Positions 1-10,893 of a stretch of 10,893 nt of DNA are shown here, one piece after another. Each line of letters begins with the position of its first letter. Position 1 is the first letter of the stretch. The notes below the pieces were generated by a model. That model was not told the DNA's origin, did not search any database, and saw only the letters and a list, made by a program, of their open reading frames with translations. A program made the translations under genes and the position numbers. This DNA comes from Methanobacterium sp. (GTDB lineage Archaea; Methanobacteriota; Methanobacteria; Methanobacteriales; Methanobacteriaceae): the NCBI GenBank assembly GCA_020854975.1, contig JAHKLQ010000144.1, positions 1 to 10,893 of the forward strand, in the 5' to 3' direction.

Positions 1-1635
<1,635 letters not shown>

Positions 1636-1648
1636 GGTTTTATTCTCC

Positions 1649-2059
<411 letters not shown>

Positions 2060-2160
2060 TTGGCCTCCTCCTTAAAAATCCTTTATTTTTATCATATTAG
2101 TTTTATTCTCGTAATTATCCTTAGTTGTCCAATAGAAGGAAGGATAAGTTACCAGTGTAC
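2060..2160 (-). other. L2-S19 intergenic spacer (101 bp), no gene seen
   Basis: This gap is much longer than the other gaps in the cluster (10-20 bp). It holds the S19 ribosome binding site at its S19 end. The rest is AT-rich, with a minus-strand stretch reading ACTAATATGATAAAAATAAAGG that might hide a weak promoter or a processing site, but no good TATA box or stem-loop stands out. No conserved short reading frame was recognised. Confidence 0.4.
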
Positions 2161-2886
<726 letters not shown>

Positions 2887-2905
2887 TATTAATCCTCCCT
2901 AAGGA

Positions 2906-3166
<261 letters not shown>

Positions 3167-3179
3167 CTTTAACACCTAC

Positions 3180-4986
<1,807 letters not shown>

Positions 4987-5221
4987 CTAATATTTCCTCC
5001 TTACAATCATGTAATTTTCCACTTTTCCAAATATGTGAACATAAATTAATTTAGGACATTCATTAGTAAACGCCCAAACGCGCATTGTCAATTAAAAATT
5101 GTCATCAATGCTTATTGTTAGCTTAATGCACGATAACATGCATTACTCATATCAAAATTTAATTAACTGATTAGCCCTGCTAACCAGTACCATGGTTCCC
5201 AGTTATAATACAAACGTATAA
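4987..5221. promoter_or_regulatory. Upstream region of the L3-S3 operon
   Basis: This is a 235-bp AT-rich spacer between the SPOUT methyltransferase stop and L3. It has no convincing reading frame. The L3 ribosome binding site is at about 4995-5003. The best box-A-like candidate on the minus strand is TTTATGTT within 5036-5050, which would place a start near 5015 and leave a leader of about 30 nt; the match is mediocre. Farther upstream, 5082-5145 holds a cluster of inverted repeats described separately. Confidence 0.4.
5082..5145. repeat. Cluster of AATGC-core inverted repeats upstream of L3
   Basis: Four copies of the core AATGC or its complement lie within 64 bp: GCATT at 5082, AATGC at 5107, AATGC at 5125 and GCATT at 5140. 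The first pair forms GCATTG/CAATGC (5082-5087, 5106-5111), enclosing CAATT-N3-AATTG (5089-5101). The second pair is a perfect 7-bp inverted repeat TAATGCA-N8-TGCATTA (5124-5130, 5139-5145). The heptamer ATTGTCA also occurs twice, 14 bp apart (5084, 5098). The pattern suits dimeric protein binding sites more than a terminator, as no T-tract follows on the minus strand. Confidence 0.5.
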
Positions 5222-6043
<822 letters not shown>

Positions 6044-6064
6044 CTTTAAATCTTTGTTTTTGAT

Positions 6065-6090
6065 CCTATAATAATATACACATATATATG
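6065..6090 (-). promoter_or_regulatory. TATA-rich promoter candidate for the SPOUT methyltransferase
   Basis: On the minus strand the sequence reads CATATATATG followed by TGTATATTATTATAGG. A TATA box centred near 6075 would place transcription start about 25 bp downstream, at roughly 6050, a few bases before ATG 6043. That agrees with the lack of a ribosome binding site. The region lies between the methylase stop (6099) and the SPOUT start. Confidence 0.45.
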
Positions 6091-6098
6091 CATGGATT

Positions 6099-6722
6099 CT
6101 AATCCATTTTTTCAATCCTCAAAACCACCACTTCCACTTCCCGTTTCTCATCCTGATGGAAGTGATAGATGTGTGGTAATGGAAATGCATAATAAAAACG
6201 ATGAGTTATCACAGCACCCATGGCCTTCACCATTTTTTCTAAAAACTCTTCTGTTTTTGCCAGGTGAAAAGAATAAACCACTGGCGCCACTTCCAGGGCT
6301 TTCTCCAGGAACCGACGATCAGCATCCTTACGATGGGCCTTCTGAGCTCCAAAGGGAGGGTTCTCTATTACAGTGTCGGCATTTTCCTTGAAATCATCCA
6401 CATCCACCTGAAGAAATCTGGAGTTATGGGCAACATCAAGTCTTTCTGCTTCACTTTCGGCAACCCGCAGGGCATCCACATCAACATCCACCCCTACAAC
6501 TTCCACGGCTCCCATGAGGGCAGCTCCCAGTGCCAGGATCCCGGTTCCACAACCCAGATCCACCACTTTCATCCCATCTATATCTCCATAGTTACTGGCA
6601 TTCCATATCACATCTGCAGCTATGCCTGCAGGTGTATGGTACTGTTCCAGGTCAGGGTCAGGATGTGGGTGGGATGGAATTTGTTGTAATGCCATTTCGA
6701 GGTGTCTTTTCTTACTGATCAT
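6099..6722 (-). CDS. METTL5-like N6-adenine RNA methylase (COG2263)
   Basis: Predicted class I S-adenosylmethionine-dependent RNA methylase. The start used is ATG 6720-6722 (MISKKRHLEMALQQ), giving 207 residues; a TTG eight codons upstream (6746) would probably lie outside the transcript. Numbering from the ATG: the family-typical LEQYHTPAGIAADVIW (25-40), SAM-binding motif I VVDLGCGTGILALGA (53-67), acidic motif GVDVDVDAL (77-85), and catalytic ENPPFGAQ (120-127), the NPPF form used on exocyclic adenine nitrogen. This combination fits the METTL5 family, whose human member makes m6A in 18S rRNA with TRMT112. An rRNA target near the decoding site is therefore a reasonable inference. It lies next to the SPOUT enzyme and the ribosomal cluster, and diverges from pycA. 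Confidence 0.88.
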   Translation of the reverse strand: MISKKRHLEMALQQIPSHPHPDPDLEQYHTPAGIAADVIWNASNYGDIDGMKVVDLGCGTGILALGAALMGAVEVVGVDVDVDALRVAESEAERLDVAHNSRFLQVDVDDFKENADTVIENPPFGAQKAHRKDADRRFLEKALEVAPVVYSFHLAKTEEFLEKMVKAMGAVITHRFYYAFPLPHIYHFHQDEKREVEVVVLRIEKMD

Positions 6723-6925
6723 AATTTTAAGCCCTATTATTCTCAATAAACTTCATATCATTATATATATTACCTATAATATTTTATGTTGATGGGATTA
6801 TCTAAAAAATCTGGAGTTAGATATAAATCTAGAGGGAGATATAGATAGACCAAGATAAATTTACATAGATTGTATTGGGTTTTTAAACCCATCCATGAAT
6901 TTACACATAATACAAGGAAGATATC
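6723..6925. promoter_or_regulatory. Divergent promoter region between the METTL5-like gene and pycA
   Basis: A 203-bp AT-rich region between divergent genes, with no reading frame of note. Minus side: a TATATATAAT box at about 6761-6772 would start transcription near 6738-6742, giving a leader of about 16-20 nt before ATG 6722. Plus side: TTTACATA at 6860-6867, one base from box-A consensus TTTATATA and preceded by purine-rich CAAGATAAA, would start near 6888-6892. The pycA ribosome binding site AAGGAAG is at 6914-6920. Also present are an inverted repeat TAGAT-N4-ATCTA (6818-6831) and a direct repeat AATTTACA (6858 and 6898, 40 bp apart). Confidence 0.5.
6876..6891. promoter_or_regulatory. 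Palindromic operator candidate at the pycA start site
   Basis: TGGGTTTTTAAACCCA is a 16-bp inverted repeat with 7-bp arms and a 2-bp centre. It lies just downstream of the TTTACATA box and covers the predicted transcription start of pycA-birA, the classic place for repression. The GGTTT/AAACC cores recall the ends of published BirA half-sites (GTAAACC and GGTTTAC), but orientation and spacing differ from that signal, so a BirA site is only a guess. Confidence 0.4.
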
Positions 6926-8413
<1,488 letters not shown>

Positions 8414-8466
8414 TATAATGTATATATAAAACAATTCGATGGTTAAAAAAAGGGCAGAGTGGTTTG
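8414..8466 (+). promoter_or_regulatory. pycA-birA spacer with a possible internal promoter
   Basis: This 53-bp gap contains TATATATAAAA at about 8421-8431, a good archaeal TATA-type box. Transcription would start near 8447-8453, leaving a leader of about 15-20 nt before ATG 8467. birA could therefore be transcribed both by readthrough from pycA and on its own. The ribosome binding site is weak (GAGTGGT). Confidence 0.4.
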
Positions 8467-9441
8467 ATGTATAAAAAACAAATATTAAAGACACTCCATC
8501 AAAATAAGGACGAATATGTTTCCCAAGACCATTTAGCATCCGAAGTGGGAATATCCAAAACCCAGCTTACTGATGAGATCAGAAAACTGGAAGAAGAGGG
8601 CTACAAAATAGATTCATCAGTTGAAAAGGGTTATTGCCTCATTAAAACTCCAAATCAACTTTTACCATATGAAATACAGGAAGACTTGTCCACAAGTTAC
8701 ATTGGCCGGGAAATTCATTATTATCCTGAGGTAGATTCCACCAATGAAGTGGCCAAAAGATTGGCCCAGGAAGGTGTACCAGAAGGAACCATTGTTATTG
8801 CCGAAAGCCAGCGCAGGGGCAGGGGTCGTCGTGGGAAAAAATGGTTATCACCCTCTGGAGGGGTGTGGATGACCATAATTTTACGACCAGATATTCCACC
8901 ATCCAAAGCACCCCAACTTACACTGGTAACAGGAGTGGCCGTGGCTGAAACCCTGGATCAGGAATGTCGACTGGATGTGGGTATTAAATGGCCCAATGAT
9001 ATTTTAATAGGGGAAAAAAAGGTATGTGGTATACTAACTGAAGCCAGTGCCAATCCTCAGGGATTGGAATATGTGGTGGTGGGTATAGGTATAGATCTCA
9101 ACGTTGATGTGAATAATTTCCCACCAGAACTCAGAGAAGGGGCCACATCTCTTAAACATGAACTTGAAAAGGAAATTTCTGGAGTGAAACTGGTACAACA
9201 ATTCCTCTCTAACTTCGAAAAACTTTACAATGACTTTAAAACAGGTAAATTTCCGGAAATTCTAAACCAATGGCGTAGACTCTCTAAAACTATTGGAACC
9301 TCTGTTGAAGTTCATAAAAAAGGAAGAATAGTTCGTGGAGAAGCTGTTGGCATAAACAAGGAAGGGGTGCTTATTTTAGAAACAGATGATGGGAGCCTGC
9401 GCAAAATCATATCTGGTGAATGCACACACTTCAAAGAATGA
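8467..9441 (+). CDS. birA: Bifunctional biotin protein ligase / predicted repressor BirA
   Basis: Activates biotin with ATP to biotinyl-AMP and attaches it to the acceptor lysine of biotin carboxyl carrier domains, here presumably PycB. ATG 8467 gives 324 residues; a TTG directly before it would add one. Residues about 4-60 form a helix-turn-helix domain (YVSQDHLASEVGISKTQLTDEIRKLEEEG), so this is the regulator-type (class II) ligase. The catalytic domain follows: STNEVAKRLA (91-100), biotinyl-AMP loop GRGRRGKKW (118-126), KWPNDIL (174-180), KKVCGIL with the active-site lysine (184-190), and GIGIDLN (206-212). A C-terminal SH3-like domain lies at about 275-320. The gene lies 53 bp behind pycA, consistent with one operon for carboxylase subunit and its modifying enzyme. 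The DNA-binding domain suggests biotin-dependent control of a nearby operator, which is inference. Confidence 0.93.
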   Translation: MYKKQILKTLHQNKDEYVSQDHLASEVGISKTQLTDEIRKLEEEGYKIDSSVEKGYCLIKTPNQLLPYEIQEDLSTSYIGREIHYYPEVDSTNEVAKRLAQEGVPEGTIVIAESQRRGRGRRGKKWLSPSGGVWMTIILRPDIPPSKAPQLTLVTGVAVAETLDQECRLDVGIKWPNDILIGEKKVCGILTEASANPQGLEYVVVGIGIDLNVDVNNFPPELREGATSLKHELEKEISGVKLVQQFLSNFEKLYNDFKTGKFPEILNQWRRLSKTIGTSVEVHKKGRIVRGEAVGINKEGVLILETDDGSLRKIISGECTHFKE

Positions 9442-9448
9442 TCAACTC

Positions 9449-9492
9449 TCCCCTTTATCTTTTCTTATTCCTTTTTCATCCATAATTTTTTA
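9449..9492 (+). terminator. T-rich termination region after birA
   Basis: Directly after the birA stop the plus strand is pyrimidine-rich, with successive T runs (CCCTTTATC, TTTTC, CTTTTTC, ATTTTTTATT). Runs of T without a stem are the usual archaeal intrinsic terminator, and the next gene is convergent. Confidence 0.5.
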
Positions 9493-9612
9493 TTGCTAAT
9501 TCTCTTTTATTCTTCCAGGAATTATTTCATTCACCATCATAGACGTATCAAGTTAAAAATTAGAGAATTCAAGTAATGTTTTCATCATCTATCATGAATA
9601 TTAACGATTATT

Positions 9613-10647
9613 TTATTCTACAGTGATTACAGCCACTTCCCCTAAACCACCCTCAACCTGGAAGTGGCGTTGGGTGAACATCTCGCAAGCGTAGATATTG
9701 GTAAGAGTGTGATTGGTAAGTTCAGCTATTTTAATCGAGGATGAACCTGTTACTGCCATGTAAGGAATGATTTGATCACCCATATACTTATCAAAGGCAG
9801 CACCCCTGGCTATGCATGATATAAGTTCTTCTGCAGCTTCTCTGCCAACAATTTCCGCCCTTTTACCAGGTTTTCCCAGGGAACTGGCCCCTACACGAGG
9901 AATGTTTTTACCTGCAAATTCACTCCAGAGTACCATAGCTGATCCTGGACCCAGAGCATCACTCTCTGGATCAGTTTCCACTTCAATTTCAACTTCGTAA
10001 CCTGCTGCGGTGAGTATTTTCTCTGCAGATTCTGCCTGTCGAATTGCCACATGTTTAGGGAGTTTGGTAGCGTGAGATATGCCCCTGATTACATCCACCT
10101 CCAGATCATGATAGTTAAGGGGTTTGAGTTTCTTTACGGGTTTAATCTCAGCATTTATTTCACCCCCACCACGAGGATAATATCCTCTCCGGATTAACTT
10201 AAGTTTCACAGAATATCCTATAGATCGCAATATGGGAATAGTTACGTTTTGAAGATAATCCACTGTGGGAGCCCATCTAACATCAGTACCACCTTTAATC
10301 TGGATAGTAACTGGTTCCGGAGCTAACATAGCCGGGATCATTAAAGCTTGTAGAACCAGGGAGGTGCTGCCAGCTGTCTGAATATCGATCTCCAGTTTTC
10401 CTCCCCTTAAGGTTCCAGGGATGAATGTCATCTGTGTTGATCCCATTTTCAATCCCTTAACCTGGGCCTGGGATAGTTTTTGAATTGCCAGTGCAGAGTT
10501 CAGGTGTTGCATCATCAGACCTGGTTTTGGTCGTCTGGCCCGGATATTTTGAATATGAAAAGGATTCCCAGTTAAGGCTGAAAGGGCTGTTGAAACCCTT
10601 AAAAGAGCTCCTCCCCCTTCTTTATAAGATCCATCTATTTCTATCAT
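9613..10647 (-). CDS. rtcA: RNA 3'-terminal phosphate cyclase
   Basis: Converts RNA 3'-phosphate ends to 2',3'-cyclic phosphates using ATP, through a covalent histidine-AMP and an adenylated RNA end; cytoplasmic RNA end processing. The 344 residues are the family's normal length. Motifs are IDGSYKEGGGALLR (4-17), RARRPKPGLMMQHL (36-49), GGTDVRWAPTVDY (119-131), the signature RGYYPRGGGE (154-163), and ELTNHTLTNIYACEMF (309-324), where H313 is the probable adenylated histidine (equivalent of E. coli His309). The usual EGGGQ motif reads EGGGA, a small deviation. ATG 10645-10647 has only a weak site (GGATGGT) upstream. No rtcB or rtcR lies in the window. The gene stands alone, convergent with birA, and has a tandem repeat array about 60 bp upstream. 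Confidence 0.93.
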   Translation of the reverse strand: MIEIDGSYKEGGGALLRVSTALSALTGNPFHIQNIRARRPKPGLMMQHLNSALAIQKLSQAQVKGLKMGSTQMTFIPGTLRGGKLEIDIQTAGSTSLVLQALMIPAMLAPEPVTIQIKGGTDVRWAPTVDYLQNVTIPILRSIGYSVKLKLIRRGYYPRGGGEINAEIKPVKKLKPLNYHDLEVDVIRGISHATKLPKHVAIRQAESAEKILTAAGYEVEIEVETDPESDALGPGSAMVLWSEFAGKNIPRVGASSLGKPGKRAEIVGREAAEELISCIARGAAFDKYMGDQIIPYMAVTGSSSIKIAELTNHTLTNIYACEMFTQRHFQVEGGLGEVAVITVE

Positions 10648-10710
10648 GGAACCATCCGATAATAAAATTTAAAAATGAATTTAGGAATTTTAAGATTCTG
10701 ATTTCTAATT
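10648..10710 (-). promoter_or_regulatory. Proximal upstream region of rtcA
   Basis: AT-rich leader and promoter region. Minus-strand TTTTTAAATTTTATT (about 10661-10675) could be a TATA element, giving a near-leaderless transcript. A second candidate, TTTAAATT at 10706-10713, abuts the repeat array and would start near 10685. Neither is clearly better. The string ATTCTGAT (about 10695) recurs in the fourth unit of the array. Confidence 0.3.
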
Positions 10711-10852
10711 TAAAGGGTTAATAATAATCAGGATATTATAAAGGCTTAATAATCATCCAAATATTATAAAGGGTTAATAGTAATCCGGATATTATAAAGG
10801 CTTATTAGTCATTCATTCTGATATTTAAAAGATTAATATAATTTTCATATTA
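10711..10852. repeat. Array of about five tandem 28-bp repeats upstream of rtcA
   Basis: Units start at 10711, 10739, 10767, 10795 and 10826; the first three are exactly 28 bp, the fourth 31 bp and the fifth about 27 bp and degenerate. Each begins TAAAG and ends near ATATT(A). Units 1 and 3 share GGGTTAATA and differ at 2 of 28 positions; units 2 and 4 share GGCTTA with TCAT; units 1 and 2 differ at 5 positions. The order is therefore A-B-A-B with a 56-bp higher period. ATTATAAAGG recurs at three junctions (10735, 10763, 10791), reading CCTTTATAAT towards rtcA. There is no spacer of CRISPR type. Confidence 0.8.
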
Positions 10853-10893
10853 AAAAATTTCCAATAATACTTAGATCCGTTTATTGATAATCC
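10853..10893. other. AT-rich right edge, nothing recognised
   Basis: Forty-one bases beyond the repeat array without a recognisable gene start, repeat copy or structural RNA. Confidence 0.3.

Noticed and set aside
3167..3175. GTG start for L23 giving 89 residues
   Set aside because: The GTG is part of the AGGTG ribosome binding site of the downstream ATG, which gives the usual MDPY start.
6044..6115. N-terminal extension of the SPOUT methyltransferase, possibly a membrane or signal segment
   Set aside because: It overlaps the upstream methylase gene and the TATA-rich promoter, and the family start fits ATG 6043 (MQGNNITIF).
9442..9612. C/D-box small RNA on the minus strand (a GATGATGA string near 9580) and the 8-bp inverted repeat AATTCTCT/AGAGAATT (9498, 9562)
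   Set aside because: No matching D box at a suitable distance was seen, and the inverted repeat has a 56-nt loop, so both are likely chance in AT-rich DNA.
10485..10721. Small plus-strand frame of 78 residues across the rtcA start
   Set aside because: It is mostly antisense to conserved RtcA residues, and its remainder lies in low-complexity AT-rich DNA.
10711..10852. CRISPR array
   Set aside because: The 28-bp units follow each other directly with no unique spacers, and they diverge between copies.

Overview
The window looks like the chromosome of a methanogenic archaeon of the order Methanobacteriales, most likely a Methanobacterium-type mesophile. The reasons are archaeal-type ribosomal proteins in the archaeal S10/spc order, an archaeal SPOUT-family RNA methyltransferase directly ahead of the L3 gene (as MTH1 is in Methanothermobacter), a stand-alone pyruvate carboxylase subunit A followed by biotin protein ligase, AT-rich intergenic DNA with TATA-like boxes, and GGAGG-type ribosome binding sites. 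The genus is an inference, not a demonstrated identification.

Layout. From 1 to 4986, on the minus strand (transcribed from high to low coordinates), lie the genes for L3, L4, L23, L2, S19, L22 and S3. They are tightly packed, except for a 101-bp gap before S19. S3 runs off the left edge and carries an exceptionally long, internally repeated A/K/E-rich C-terminal tail. A 235-bp gap (4987-5221) with clustered inverted repeats separates L3 from two further minus-strand genes: the SPOUT methyltransferase (5222-6043) and a METTL5-like N6-adenine RNA methylase (6099-6722). A divergent promoter region (6723-6925) leads into the plus-strand pair pycA (6926-8413) and birA (8467-9441). After a T-rich convergent spacer, rtcA (RNA 3'-phosphate cyclase) reads back on the minus strand (9613-10647). 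Upstream of rtcA is an array of about five tandem 28-bp repeats (10711-10852).

How the genes fit together. The left two thirds serve ribosome construction: seven ribosomal proteins plus two probable RNA-modifying enzymes. The pycA-birA pair is a carbon-assimilation module. PycA is the biotin carboxylase subunit that, with PycB (not in this window), makes oxaloacetate from pyruvate for the incomplete reductive TCA route of methanogens. BirA attaches the biotin to PycB and, because it keeps an N-terminal helix-turn-helix, may also regulate the pair. RtcA belongs to RNA end metabolism.

No mobile element, CRISPR array, tRNA or rRNA is visible. The least ordinary features are the repeat-built S3 tail, the 28-bp repeat array upstream of rtcA (two alternating unit types), the AATGC inverted-repeat cluster ahead of the L3 operon, and a palindrome at the expected pycA transcription start. 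No clearly new multi-gene system is evident.
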